This document shows, one piece after another, positions 24,351 to 36,945 of a stretch of DNA of 64,000 bases. Location: contig JAKJHU010000056.1 in assembly GCA_022316685.1 (NCBI GenBank), positions 2,099,872-2,163,871 of the forward strand. The letters run 5' to 3'. A program made the position numbers and the translations under genes. The notes under the pieces were generated by a model. The model searched no databases. It saw only the letters and a program-made list of their open reading frames with translations, and was not told the origin of the DNA. This stretch comes from Progne subis subis (Eukaryota; Chordata; Aves; Passeriformes; Hirundinidae). Within the stretch, counting starts at the first letter, position 1. Each line of letters opens with the position of its first letter.

Positions 24351-27300
24351 TAACTCAAAAGAGCCATCTCCCCTCTTCCCTTCCCAGGGAAGGTGTAATC
24401 CAGCCTGGTTTTCCTCTTTCTGCATGGGGATGACCCAAAGTCCTGCACCCAACAGCAGTTTTAGACCACACCTTATCCCAGCAAAAATCATCCCCCACCT
24501 CCAAGGCAGCCAAACTCCTCCTAAGGCAGCCCTCACCCTGCAAGTCACAGCCTCCCAAACCCAAAAGAGGTCAATACATCACCTAATTTCACAAGTGATG
24601 ACCTGTCACTAACAGGATGAATATGTAAAGAGATTGGGGGAGGAGCAAACAGAAAGAAAAGGAAATGGGTTTTAAATCAACACAATTGGTTATTTGTTTG
24701 TACATTAGATTAGTAGACTCGGAAGCAATTAAGGCAATCCCTGATATCAGGATGCCCCGTGGCAAAGCTTACCTTGCTTCTCCTGCTGCTTCAGAGCTTG
24801 GGATGGAAAGGAGGGAGGAAATTCCTCTATTTTTAATTAGGTTTTTTTATTATTTTGTCCGAGAAGATATTTCAAAAGTTTGCATAACTCATTAAGATAT
24901 TAATTTCAAACTAATATTTTGCATTTATTACTTTCCTTTAGAAAATGGAATTTTAAGTAACTAAGAAGAAACTAATAGCTGTGTATGAAAGAAGAATATC
25001 TGAGAGAAATTAAACTTTCCACCTTATTTTGCCTACACAGATTTATTTCCTGTTTTTCACCCCAACCCAAACCAATACTCTTCTAACGATATTTGGTGAA
25101 ACCTATGATGGAAAGTAGTGTTTCATCAAGCATTAAATCATCTGAGGACATTTAAACTGACCTTTCATATATGTTAGAGCCTATATAAAAAAATCTCATC
25201 CTTTCACATACTACTGACTTTGTTTTCATCAGTATTGTTTTAGTTTTCATCTTTATTGTTGCTATCTCATGGACCTTTCTATCCATGCAACAAAAACCAC
25301 TGAAGCATAGCTTTGGGGATGGATTTGAAATACGGCCGAGGTTATCTCCTCTCTTTGATCACTTGAGCACAGCTCTCCCTCTAATTTGGTATTGCTTAAT
25401 CTTCACCACCATCCTAAAGCTGTTTTCACCCAAACACTCATTTCCTACTCTTTCTGTAATTAAGGTTGTAATGGAACAGCCTGGCAGCACTTAAATGCTG
25501 TTTTTATTAATGCTGTAATGACTCGAGTTACAAGACATTGAGCCATTTTCATATTTCTGCAAATGAGGGCAGGGTTTTCCCCCACTGCTGCAGGGTTTCT
25601 TGTTCCCTATATTCCTATTCAATGGATCATTTAGATTCCAGGGTAACACAGGCATTCCTAAGGAAGGCACAGCCATACAGACTTTCCAATTGAACTATAT
25701 AGTCTGAGCACAGAGGAAGAATTTCTTCAAAACTAATTATATCATAGCCTTCATTTTTTCTGGTGTCCAATGGGGTCCCAATTAAGGGGTCCCTGACTTT
25801 CTAAGACAGCACCAGCTCTTTATCCACTGAATATAAACCCCTTTAAATTGATACTCTGTTTTTAAGCCACTGAAGGCACTGAAATTATTTGCAAGACACT
25901 GACCCAACATCTTGTGGTTATGCTGAGAGCTACTCAGTGGCAGCTCTTTTGGTCAGTAGTAACAATATTTTCTTTAAGGAAACTTTGAAGTGGTTTCAGG
26001 CAAGTTACAAGACATATTAAAAATGACACACCATCTGCTTCCCAATGTGATGTTTTGCATTGTGTAACTAAACCAATTTAAGAACTGAAGTCTATTTGAC
26101 ATCTAATTAGTCTGTTTGGTAGCCTGATCACTTGTAGATGTTCTGGAAGGAAAGAAGCACTCTAACAGTCTTGATCTTTTTTTTAAAAAAGACAACAATT
26201 AAAAATAATTAGTCACAGAACTGCTTTTACTTCCTAAATATTTTCTTTTTTTCCCATTTAGGAATCAAGACATATGTTTCTGCCATGCTATCCTCTATTT
26301 CTGGTAGAATGTAAATCCAACCATCCTTTTTTGGGTACCACAATCGCAGAGCTTTATCAGAGCCCTGGAAAAGGGAGAGGAATATCCCCTGGGTGGCAGA
26401 ATCAAAGGATCAATCATTAGCACCCAACACCACACAGCACCATGCCAGGTTACCCGTTTGCTTGCTCAAGTTAATGGCATTCCCCAGGAAATGTGTGGTC
26501 ACCTCAGCAGTGATTTATCCTGGCAGGGGAGGACTAGGGGGTAGAAGTGGTAGGTACAATCCAAACAGAAACAAAACAGCTCATACCAGAGCATTTAAGA
26601 TTCAAAGTCTGCGCTCCAGCTTCCAGGCGGCTGCAGCTTCCTCACAGGCTACTCCAGCACGAGGGAGAAAACTGCAGATAGTAAAATATCAAAGCAGGCC
26701 AAGCTTAAAATCAGAACCTGATGAGATTTGCCCACCACGGATGTTGAGATTCACCTATCCATTGGGGAGTAACAGGGAGAAATAATTAAAGAGCATTTTA
26801 CAAGGGACAGCCTGTGTGGCGGTCACGCCAAGGAGAAACGACGGGTTTTCACGCATGAGTGGATGATGGAGAGGGAAGCGCACACATCATCTCCAGAAGT
26901 GTGTCAAACATGCCTCGTAGAAATCAAAGAAGACAGTTTCCAGTGCTGCAGACTCACTGCATGCTCCAAACGCGGACACATACCAGAAGACCAGGGAAAA
27001 AATTGAATTCCAGCATCAAGCCATGAACACCAGCAGTGCAGAAGCACAGCACATGGCTCCCCACACCATCCCTCCAGAAAAGAATCCAGTGGTTTTAACC
27101 CATGGCAGTTGTGGTCAGGTAGACTCATATCCTGATGGATCAGCTGGAGAAGTTAATGACAATGTCTCAAGCCTTCCCAGGAGCAGCTATGTCCATCCCA
27201 CCTCTCTTTGGAGACAACCCCACCTCCAGCAGTCTTTGCCCATAATCCACATCTGCTGCAAGCCCCAAACCTGCTTGGAGCTATTTTGGACAGGGAAGGA

Positions 27301-27708
27301 AGATAAATGAGTCAGAATTACAATTAGGCATGGGTAACAGTTGGAGGGAGGGTCAGATCAGGTGATTCCCAGAGGATGTTGCCCTTGGAACAACAGCTCT
27401 GTAACCTCCATCTCCTCCTACAATGAAATATGACCACTCTTCTGGCCCCTCTTGTTTTCAAGTTTTATTTTCTATTGTTCTGTACTAAGCAACTGACTGC
27501 CCTTATCAGCACTGTCCCAGTGCCACTTGTTTTCCTGTTACCTTCCCTTGTATCACTGCAGCTTTTCAGCCGTGCCTGGACGGGCATTTGGAAGACGTGA
27601 TGAGTTCAGGAGCCTGATCTAATTACTGCCTTCCCACAACGAGTCAGAAAGAAAGAACGGGTGAGGGGGGGAAAAAAGACCATTTCAGCTAGTTAAACAT
27701 GCTGCTAC

Positions 27709-27709
<1 letters not shown>
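24351..27709. other. Unique AT-rich non-coding DNA, no gene recognised
   Basis: Long AT-rich stretches (24830-25280, 25990-26280) alternate with ordinary sequence. A 130-codon plus frame at 26393-26785 has no recognisable motif and no splice context that I could see. Confidence 0.55.

Positions 27710-27750
<41 letters not shown>
27710..27750. repeat. A41 homopolymer
   Basis: Uninterrupted A-run after GCTGCTACC, followed by GAGTTGG. No mobile-element body is identified on either side. Confidence 0.9.
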
Positions 27751-27753
<3 letters not shown>

Positions 27754-27779
27754 TTGGAAGGAGACTGGGGAATTTGCTA

Positions 27780-28010
27780 ACTTTCACTCAGTGGCGGAGC
27801 AGGGCTGCTTTCAGTGTGCCATATTGACTTACCGCTGCTGGAGGCACAATAAAGGCAGCCCTTGGAGTCAATGCGGGCTCCCGCGGCTCTGTGTAAACTC
27901 CGCTTAAAATGTATTTCAAGGAACTTGATCTATTGACATGGCAACTGTGAAAACTTGAGGCCATTTGAAATTTAAATAGCATTTCCACCCCTCTGTAAAT
28001 GCCAGCCACG
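27780..28010. other. Candidate conserved non-coding element
   Basis: A repeat-free block with TGCCATATTGACTTACCG, CACAATAAAGGCAGCC, CTTAAAATGTATTTCAAGG, TGACATGGCAACTG and TTTGAAATTTAAATAGC. It is abruptly different from the A41 run to its left. No coding signal is seen. The assignment rests on appearance only. Confidence 0.3.
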
Positions 28011-28756
28011 GGGTGGGCCCCACGGCCCTTGTGTGGAAAATGCTTTCACTGGAAGACATCTCCCCCAACAGAATGCCTCCAGACACAACTGCTCTCCTCA
28101 AAAGCAGCCAGCACAACTGATTGGGACCCCTTTTTGATGCAAATTCATATTATTCTGTTGGGGAACAGCAGGTGTTCAGCCATACTTTCCTTTAGAAAAA
28201 TTCGGACCTTGCTTGCTTCCCCCCTGCTTCTTGCTCTTGGCTCCCGGTTAGCCTGGACGGCGCTCACCCTCAGCGCACACTTGGGTGCCTCCTGGACTGG
28301 GAAGTACAAATCAGCACAGTGTGTGCTACCAATGAGTAAACATCACCTTTACTGAACACGACAAATGCCCGCAGAAGAGAGCTCCGAGCCTTCCCGCTGT
28401 GGTGAGCACGCGTCCTCCTCCCAACGGCGTGGCCAGTGCGACACAACGTGAGGTTAAAATACAAGGGAAGCACTTCACAATCAATATTTTGTTTGGCTTA
28501 TGGAGCTGGGCTACCAGGGGCCTTACCAGCAATTATGCCCCATGAGTAACTTACTCAAATTTTAGGAAGGAAGGAAGTACTTGCTGAGTATCACGATGTC
28601 ATTGTGGTCCTTATAAAAGATGTGAAATTGCCTGCCCGTGCAGGGAGCACAAAGTAGGAAGGTGCCAGGGGATAGTTATATCCCAGAATTAAAGAAGTAT
28701 CCAAAAGTCTGAACCGTGAGAAAGCTCTCAAAGGGGTAGGGACCATCAAAAAAAGT
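28011..28756. other. Unique non-coding DNA
   Basis: Mixed composition with some CpG near 28250-28440. No gene is recognised. Confidence 0.5.
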
Positions 28757-28855
28757 GTTGATGTGGGGCTTAGAGACATGGTGGGCCTGGCAGTACTGGG
28801 TTAATGGATGATCTTGAAGGCGTTTTCCAGCCTTAATGATTCCATGATTCCATGA
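28757..28855 (+). mobile_element. CR1 LINE 3'-end fragment (different subtype)
   Basis: GGGGCTTAGAGACATGGTGGGCCTGGCAGTACTGGGTTAATGG-type sequence, then GATGATCTTGAAGGCGTTTTCC, CAGCCTTAATGATTCC and the terminal ATTCCATGATTCCATGA. Its 3' end differs from the fragment at 10203-10300, so two CR1 subfamilies are represented. Confidence 0.88.
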
Positions 28856-31679
28856 AGGGTTCCTGCCCTTCCCCCCTCTCTGCTCTGCCACCTTGTCATT
28901 TGCAATTTAATTTGAGAAGAAACAATGGAAAGGGAGAGCAGTAGAGATAAGAACAGAAATACAGAGACACACAGATAATGTGATTTTACACAGGCACCAC
29001 CTAAAATTCATCAGGTTTGGCAAGATCCCTTATCATCCTGTGGAATTTTATCTCCAGGATTCTCTGAATTATCTGAGTAAATCTAAAGGGCCTTTTCCCT
29101 AGTGTGTTTGTGAATACCAGCCCTCTGTAGGATCCTTGGGGTCCTAAAGAACAATTAGAAGGAACAAGAAGCATCTTCATGGATCCATTTAAGGAGCAGA
29201 TGAAAGAGCTCCTGTGGACACCCACAGCAGAGCCAGATAAATGGAAGTTTAAGGCAAGAATCCTCCAAGTGACATGACAAAAATACCACATTCACCTAAG
29301 TGACCAGGGATGGAGCTTAAAAGATGAAAAAAGGAGTGTAAAAACAGATTGTGTGATCCTGGGGATGAAGGTCATGTTGGTGGGGAAAGTTAAAGGCTGG
29401 GGATGTCCAAAGAAATGAGGGATGGCTGGAGTGTTAGTGGGTGGAGAAGAAAGGCCAAAGGAACAAATGCCAGGAGCCTTGACATCAGAGAGTATATGCT
29501 ATTTGTCCATCACTACAACTTGCTTTAAAAGCTAAAACTTAAGAAAAACAAAAACAAAAACAAAACAAAAAAAAAAAAAAAAACCAAAAGCAAAACAAAA
29601 CAAAAAAAAAACCACAAAAAAAAACCCCAAAACACACCAAACCAAATAAACAAAAAAAAAAAGAGTAGAAATTTATGCCTGACATCTTCCACTCAAGCTT
29701 CAACTCAAACCTGTTATTTGCAGTTGAAGGCACCTATTAAAAAAGTTACACAACTAATATTTCATCTGACCACTTAGAAAATACTGCCACTTCTGTCTGA
29801 CTTCAATAATAAGGGAGAAGAGTGATAAACAAAAGTGAATTTATTTCAGCTCTTCAAAGTCAAAACAAATCATGAAACCTGTGGGAATATTAGGCTAACC
29901 TAAAATTGCTAATTTGAGACCCGTTTATTTAAGTACAGTGTTAAGATAGACATCTGAAGTTATAAAATCAAGACACCTCCAGCAAATTTGCCACTTTTTA
30001 TTGCCAATAATGATCACTGTCTCTATTACAGGCTCCAGTTAGGACTCTATTATGCTGAGCTCTTTATAAAATACAATCCACACCATTAAAAATCTACCTG
30101 GCTCTCTTACAGCAGTTGGATGATACAAAGAAGAATAGCTAATAAAGATCTGAAAGAAGGTTTGAAAGTCTTCTCTATATTTCTTTTTATGGAATATTTT
30201 AATCAAACAGACCATTACTCAGTGGTTATGGCTGCAATGCTTTTTTAATATTTTTATATAGGTATATATATATAGACTTACACACACATACAGATATATA
30301 TAATTTTTTTCCTTCATTTGTAAAAAGCTCAGGCTGGTCCTCTTTGGAGCAGCTTGATGTAAATAGACAAGCAGAGCCCACAGAAGCAGTCCCAGCAGTT
30401 TAGCAGAGATGTATAACACAGTCTACATCTGTAGAGGAATTCATCCACCAAGAGATGCTCACAGCACTAACACTGGGGTGACAATCAAACACTCAGTAGT
30501 GAAAGCTGAGATGTTTTTCCTTTCTTCTCAGCCATAGAGTCATAAAGCAAAAGCAGGAACATCCTGATGCAAACTAACTAGTTAAAATTATATCAAAATT
30601 TTGGCTCTTAATTTCCACCAAGCAATCAATGCCCACTCATCCACAGCTCAACTTGAAATTATTCTTATTGCAGCAAAGACCATCTCTGTAATGGCACAGC
30701 ACTTCTCAAATGAGAAAAAAAGGCAAAAAACTAAGTTAAAAAAAAAAAAAATTGGAGGACATACAAAGGGTTATGCTTCTAATAAATACTCTTCAAGATG
30801 AATGGATATACACCATTTCCAGTAACACCCTGGTCTGCCAGGAGAATGGCTTCTCCTGTGACCAGCATGCATGGAAAAGATGAAGAAACCCAGATTGCCA
30901 GAGAGAAACCTGGGAAATAAATGCAATATTGAAAGGAGGGGTTTTACAATAAATGCAAAAAAACCGTGGGAAAAATACTTGTGTTCCCATCATTTCATAT
31001 GCCTGGCTAAATATCCTTTAACAAATTAAAAGAGACGTGCCGAATCAAAGTCAATGTCAAAGCACAATGCCTGACATTTGTTTTTCAAAAATTAGTTATT
31101 GGCAGCATCTAAAATGCACTGTCACACCAGAATTACAGCCGTACAATTCACTTTTTAGCTGCTCAGAAAGAAGGATAACAAAACATATTGGCCAGTCACA
31201 CCACGGCTCATATTAACAACATTCCCGACATCTGAAGTTGTTTCATTCTGCCTTTGGCAGAAGTTTGGGGTTTCATTCTTGAAGTTGTATAATAGATACT
31301 TTTGATTTGTGACTGAATGGAAGATTATAATCAACCTTGCGACATTCACTCACTCATGGAATAAAGCCACTCATTCCACTATAAATATTTATAATTTTCC
31401 CCACATTTGTTAGTATAATTAAAGAGAATGAAATTCAATGCAACAGTTGGGGGAGGGAGGGAAGTAAAACCTGTTATTTACAGTGTCCTCTAAAATTAAA
31501 TGTATAGACATTAATTGCTTATTACACACACTGTTATTCAACCAGCACCACACAGAGAAAACTGAGCCAAAGGGAAGAGTCTGCTGCTTAGGAACACCCT
31601 GCAATAATTTGTCCCAACCGGTCATTCAGACAAGAACAGGCACAGGGCATCTTGTTCACTTCCATCTGCGCCAGCAGCC
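28856..31679. other. Unique non-coding DNA
   Basis: Includes an A-rich AAAC tract at 29541-29661, a TATATA-rich stretch at 30253-30305 and an A-run near 30738. No gene is recognised. Confidence 0.55.
29541..29661. repeat. A-rich (AAAAC)n low-complexity tract
   Basis: AAAAAC, AAAAC and A-run units with occasional CC. The complementary frame reads as a Phe/Cys/Gly-rich artefact. Confidence 0.9.
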
Positions 31680-31770
31680 AATCCAGGATGCCCGGGCAGC
31701 AGCGGCGCGGTGTCGTTTTACACCGCAGCACCCCGCGAGTGCCTGCAGCCGTGCCAGGTGCCACCAGCCC
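31680..31770. other. Small GC-rich block with a stem-loop
   Basis: A short CpG-rich island in AT-rich intron. GCGGTGT and ACACCGC (31707-31713 and 31720-31726) form a perfect 7-bp stem around a 6-base CGTTTT loop. No RNA family is recognised. Confidence 0.5.
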
Positions 31771-32907
31771 GATTCAGGAGTGGTTTAGACCTCTGCATCC
31801 CAAGATAAATTCAATTGGCCCCGTTATCACTGTATAGAAACCACCTATGAGCGCCTGTCAGAAACATGAGGGAACAGAGGCAAGGAGGTGAGAGTTGTTC
31901 CAGCTCCATCCTTGCTGCTGGCTCCTCTTGGTAAAAAAAAAAAAAACCAACCCCCCAAAAAACCCAACCAAAAAAACTGCACCCTTCACCTGGGTACTGA
32001 ATTTGTGAAGGTAAACAAGCACCTCGCCATGAGCTCAGAAATTCAAAGTTTACGCTGCAGTCCCCAAGGAGAAGCTCTGGTTTTCAAAAGGGTCAAATAT
32101 TTTCGCTTAGAGGTTTTTAAAGTTTCTCTTCAGTGAGAAGAAGGGAGATTTTATTCTGGTTCCATCTCCTATTCATTCCTTCTTTAATAATACATGGTTC
32201 TGTTAAAAAGGGCAGAGCGCTATTTTTAGACTATCCCGTAACATATAAGAAAGCATCAACTAGGGGATTTTTTTTTTTAAGCCTGGTACTGCAAAGGTTT
32301 GGGAGCCTGGGAAAATGGGGCACAGGTAGGAGTTGGTCTCAGGTTGCAGGGAAAGATTGGCAGGTTAGGTGAGAAAACATGGAAAATGTGTCTAGCTTTC
32401 TTCAACTCTTCTCAAACCTGAGATGTGCTGACAGAAAAGTAGGGAGAGAAAGAAAGAAAGAAAACAAAACCACTGAAGTGCTATTGCTTGGAAACCACCT
32501 TAATGAAAGCCACTGCAGAGTGTAAAAGACTGAACATACCCTGACAGGGAAAACAGGCAAAGAAAATCCACACAGCCACTTCTACCTGTCCTCCACTACA
32601 GAAACAGCTGGATAATAACAATTTCACAGCTCAAGACGTCTGCAGGATCCAACACCTCTCCGAATCTAAAGACAGAAGAAAACCCTTCTGGAAGCATCAG
32701 CTTTGAGGCAGGAAGATCCTTCTTTAACTGCTGCTGCAAAGGACAAAGAGCTTATTGGAATTAAGGGATGTCTTAGTCCCTTCTCACTGAAATACTGGTT
32801 CTTCTTATTTGCCTTGTTATAAAAAGGCTTAGATTTCTTTTCTTTCTCTCTTCTCTTTTCAACATAGGAACACAGTGCAGAGAGAGTTTCTAAAGGATGA
32901 TGCCTAT

Positions 32908-32985
32908 GAAGAAAAGAAAAAAGGGGAGGAAGGGGAAGGGGAAAATGAATAGATGGGGGGAAGGGGGGAAAAAGGAAAAAAGAAG
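32908..32985. repeat. Homopurine G/A tract
   Basis: Pure purines at 32908-32945 and again at 32955-32985, separated by TGAATAGAT. Rich in GGGGA and GGGGGG blocks, low complexity. Confidence 0.88.
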
Positions 32986-33480
32986 TATTAAAAGGAAAAA
33001 AAAAGTATTTTCCTTTTTAGCAGTGAAACTGAACTCCTGTCTCAGGATTTGATAAGCAAGGCTGAGTTCAACTGATAAAGCCTTGAGTCCAGGCATAAAT
33101 GCAGAGCATTCATACACCAGGCTCTACAGCAGGATCACGTCCAAAACAATGTACGTGGAGAAGGTCATTGATCTAACCTTTACTCATTAAATCCTTCCCA
33201 GAGCCCAGCATAGTCTGTTTACTGGATATAGTGGCATCCCTCAAAAACGTGTGACATCTGAGCCTTAAAGCAGATCTCTGAACCCAAAAAATAAATGCCA
33301 AGCCAGGGACATATGCCAAGGGACATTTTGCTCATATAAACCCAAATGCATTTTAAGCCTGCTCTGTTGGATAATTGTGTCCATCCAGCATTCTAGGCCT
33401 ACCTGGATGTATTCTTGTACCATCACAGGGAATGTCACTTGTTTCTTGACCACAAAAAGAGTGAGAAGCTAAAAAGCAAT

Positions 33481-33525
33481 CACAGAATGGTTTAAGTTGG
33501 CGATGCTCTCATCTTTAGAAAGCCC
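33481..33525 (-). mobile_element. Short CR1-like fragment
   Basis: CACAGAATGGTTTAAGTTGG resembles the reverse complement of the avian CR1 3' end (ATCATAGAATGGTTTGGGTTGG). The following sequence fits only loosely, so this is a short or badly decayed piece. Confidence 0.45.
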
Positions 33526-36500
33526 AATGGCAAATGGGTAAATCAAATAAGGGAATAAAAAACAAAGTAAAACCAACCCAAGCCTAAAACTTGAATTAAT
33601 GTTCTCTAGCCCCAATAGCTAAAAAACCCACCAATCTACTGTGCACTGCTCACACAGCCAAGCTGTCATGAGATTTGTATCCTAATCCTACCTTTCTTCT
33701 TTCCAGGCCATCCATTATTTTTTAAAGAAATCTCAGTTGCAATGGCCCCAGGCTTTATAAAGCATGAGAAGGTTATCACTCACTTCCAGTAAAACCATGA
33801 AATGACCCAACCATGTGCTGCCTCTTTGGAACAGCAAAGCTTTATGACTGAGCATCCTGCCCTGTCAGCTGGAGCATTTGGGGGTGTCAGTGCAGTGCAC
33901 TGGCTCTTCCAAAAGCTTACACATTTATTTATTGAGCCTCCAGCCCAGAAAAGCACTTTATGTTGCAACACCAGTGTGTACCCCTGCTGTGGTCAGCCTA
34001 AACTGGGAGTTCAGGTAACCACCTGGACCCCACAAATCCATCCACAAGAGGGACAGCCAGGGACAGGGGCTTCAGCTTCCTGAATTTTTCTGCATCCTCC
34101 TCCAACTCCAGCTGCTGCAGCACAAGGACAGGAATAGCCCCCCATTAGTCACTCCTCGTTTCAGAGAGAATATTCTTCTGCCATGAGAAGCTACTCTGCG
34201 ACCCAGAAAACACCACTGTGACAGGATTCACCTGCTGAAGAGCAGGAGGAGCTCTGCCTTCTCCCCCTTCTCCCACAGCAGCAAGGTTTCCGTACCGTAG
34301 ATCCTCTTAAGAGCCACCAGTGCTCCTCACCCCCGGGGAGACTTAGAGAGCCTCAGCAGGAATACGAGCAAAATCCTCATCAGCTGATCAAAAGCTTTGC
34401 TTACTACCACCCCTTATGTAACCAGCAGCATCCTAATTATCCAGCTAAACGTAATGAATTCAACTCGCCCTGGCTTCACACACTTTCACTAGATACAAAT
34501 TAAGGAACTGGGTGACTGATCCCATAGCACTTTAGGGAAAACTGGAGGGCTTGGGGAGGTTGAAATGCTGGGTGAAACCATCCAAGGTCTGCCACTGAAA
34601 TATTAACCCAGATCAGGACAAGCAAAGCCTGAGTATTCCCAGAGGAAAGCTTCATTTACTGCTTGGGGTGGGGTTTTCCAGTTCTTTTTGCTCAGCCAGA
34701 GATGGAGAAGCAACAGAACAGCTGCAGCAGAGGAGTAGATGGATTTTTCTTTTTTTTTTTTTTTGGTCCAGTTCCCTATCACACTGTAAGTAATCTCTGC
34801 TTTCATCAGCAAGAATGCTTGCAATGGCTGCAGAATGTAACCCAAATTTTCACCGTTGGGTCCCTCTACCCTGACGTAACATCTATATTAAGCCCATTTT
34901 CTACCCTTGGTTTTCAGATTTGGTCGTTGTGGTGGGTTTGTTGTTTTTTTTTTTTTATTTTTCAAACTGCAGCTCACTGTACTATGAGCCTTGCACATAA
35001 CGAAGTAAACAGCACCACAATGCATTCCTCAGCACAAGCTGAAGCACTAAATAGCTGCCTGGAGTCTGAGGCCGAAGCAGCTGGGTGTTGGATTACAAAC
35101 GCAAAACAAATGCCAAGGCATGGCCGTAATATGTGCGATACATTGACGACCTACTGTGCTTAAATAACTCCTTGGAAAGCAGGCCGGCCACTCAAAATGG
35201 GTTTTTACACCTGAGAGAAGAGAAAGCAATTTGTGCTGATAACGCAGATTTGAAAAATACCAGGGAAAACTTTAACAGGTGTAAAAATTACCCTTGGCCA
35301 GAGGGGCAGGGGGAAAATTCAGCCCGGCGCGGTCGGCACGCTGGGAGGGACAGCATTTCGTGCTTCTGAAACATTTCCAAAGGGTGAAATCCCTCCCCAC
35401 CGATGCCAAGAGCAAGGCTCTCACTCAACACAGCCAGGCAGAGGATTTCCGAGGTCGATCACAGCAATTTGAGCCCCCTCAGATCCTTGTTTTCCTGCCT
35501 AGAGCAGAGAAGTGCTTTCCAAAGCACGTGGAGTCCCCAGGAAAAATCCCCAGCCACAGTGCACATGGCATTTTGAAGCAGTGTATCAGCATACCACAGT
35601 CCCCAGTACACCCAAGTAAAGCTCTCCTGGGAGTTTGCTGAGTGAATTTGGGTTCCAGACAAGGTATGTGGGGTCTCTGACGCCAGTGCAGAGCAGAATG
35701 AAATGGGGTGTTTTCATTCAAACTGCAAAACAAACTAAGATATAGTGGCTAAAGAGTAAAATCTCCCAAGAATTTTATTTTTACCACAAGGTAACAACAG
35801 TATGATAGCTCTAGTCCTCTAAAATCATCGAGGGGGGTCTCCCCCACAGTTAAGCAATGTCCTGGGAGGTCACCTAACCACATCACCACCAACACTACGT
35901 GTGTCTTATCTTCAGCAAACTTCACAGCACAGCAAGGAAGATGCAGTTTCTTGCCTTCCTAGCACAGCTTGCCTGCTTGGAGGCTGTCACAGCTACCCAT
36001 CACCTGGCCGTCCCCAAAATCTGAGCATGGCCTAGTTTAAAGCTGTTGTTGGAAGCCACATGTTGTTAGACCACAAGCAACCCTTCAAAACCTTGTTTGA
36101 TGCTCTAGAGTCAGCTGTGGGAGTCTGCACCGTACAGCTGCCACTGTGCAACAAGAACTGAGCTGCCAACGCTCCCAGTATCCCGCTCTTGCTAAAGTGC
36201 ATCAAAATGGAAGCAAGTCCTTGGCCAAGACTGCAAGGAGCTGTAGCACCACCAAGGTTTTCTGAGGGGCTAGCATCCACCTCTTGCTCGGCTTTTAAAT
36301 GCTATGTCCAGTGCAGACAGGAACCTCTCAATCTGCAAAGATTATTTCAAAGTGGTTCTAAGGACTCAGAACTTCTTTAGCAACTCAGCAGCAGGTGGGA
36401 TGCGACCAGCAGCACTTCCCCGGTCCTGTCACCCTCTTGGCCATCTGGTTGGAGGAACTTACACACTCTTGAATACAACACTTCGAAGCATTTGGAGATT

Positions 36501-36542
36501 TTTCCTTTAGGAGACTGGGGGAGTGTCCCCCTTATATTCAAA

Positions 36543-36945
36543 TATCATAGAAATCCTGGAATGGTTTGGGTTGGGAGAGACCTTAAAGTTCATCTATTTC
36601 CAATTCCCCCTGCCATGGACAGGGACACCCTTCTACTAGATCAGGCTGCTCAAACCCCTATCCTATTGGCCTTCTTTGGGCAACACATTCCAGTGCCTCA
36701 TCACCCACACAGGGAAGAATTTCTTCCCAATATCCAGTCTAAACCTACTCCCTCCCATTTCTAAACCAACTCCCCTTCTCCTATCATCACATGCCAAAAG
36801 ATCCTCTCCAAAATTTTTGCAGGCCACCTTCAGATACTAAAAGTATCATCCCAGAGCCTTCTCCAGTCTGAACAATCCCAAATGTCTCAGAACTCCCTCA
36901 GAGAGGAGGTGTTCCATCCATTCAACCATCCTTGTGGGCCTATCT
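36543..36945 (-). mobile_element. CR1 LINE fragment (about 400 bp)
   Basis: Starts ATCATAGAAATCCTGG, AATGGTTTGGGTTGGGAG and ACCTTAAAGTTCATC. Continues through CCCTGCCATGGACAGGGACACC, a CATTCCAGTGCCTCATCACCC block and GAATTTCTTCCCAATATCC to CAGTCTGAACAATCCCAAAT and the GAGGTGTTCCATCC region. This is the avian CR1 3' half read in reverse. The frames inside are degenerate. Confidence 0.93.

Larger units (their letters stand above)
31771..36542. other. Unique non-coding DNA with purine tracts
   Basis: Contains (GAAA)n near 32448-32464 and the purine tract below. T-runs are near 34749-34764 and 34942-34957. A CpG-bearing block lies at 35320-35360. A 166-codon plus frame at 34663-35163 crosses both T-runs and is not credible. 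Confidence 0.55.

Noticed and set aside
36492..36764. 90-codon plus frame
   Set aside because: It lies in a reverse-oriented CR1 fragment and is not a gene.
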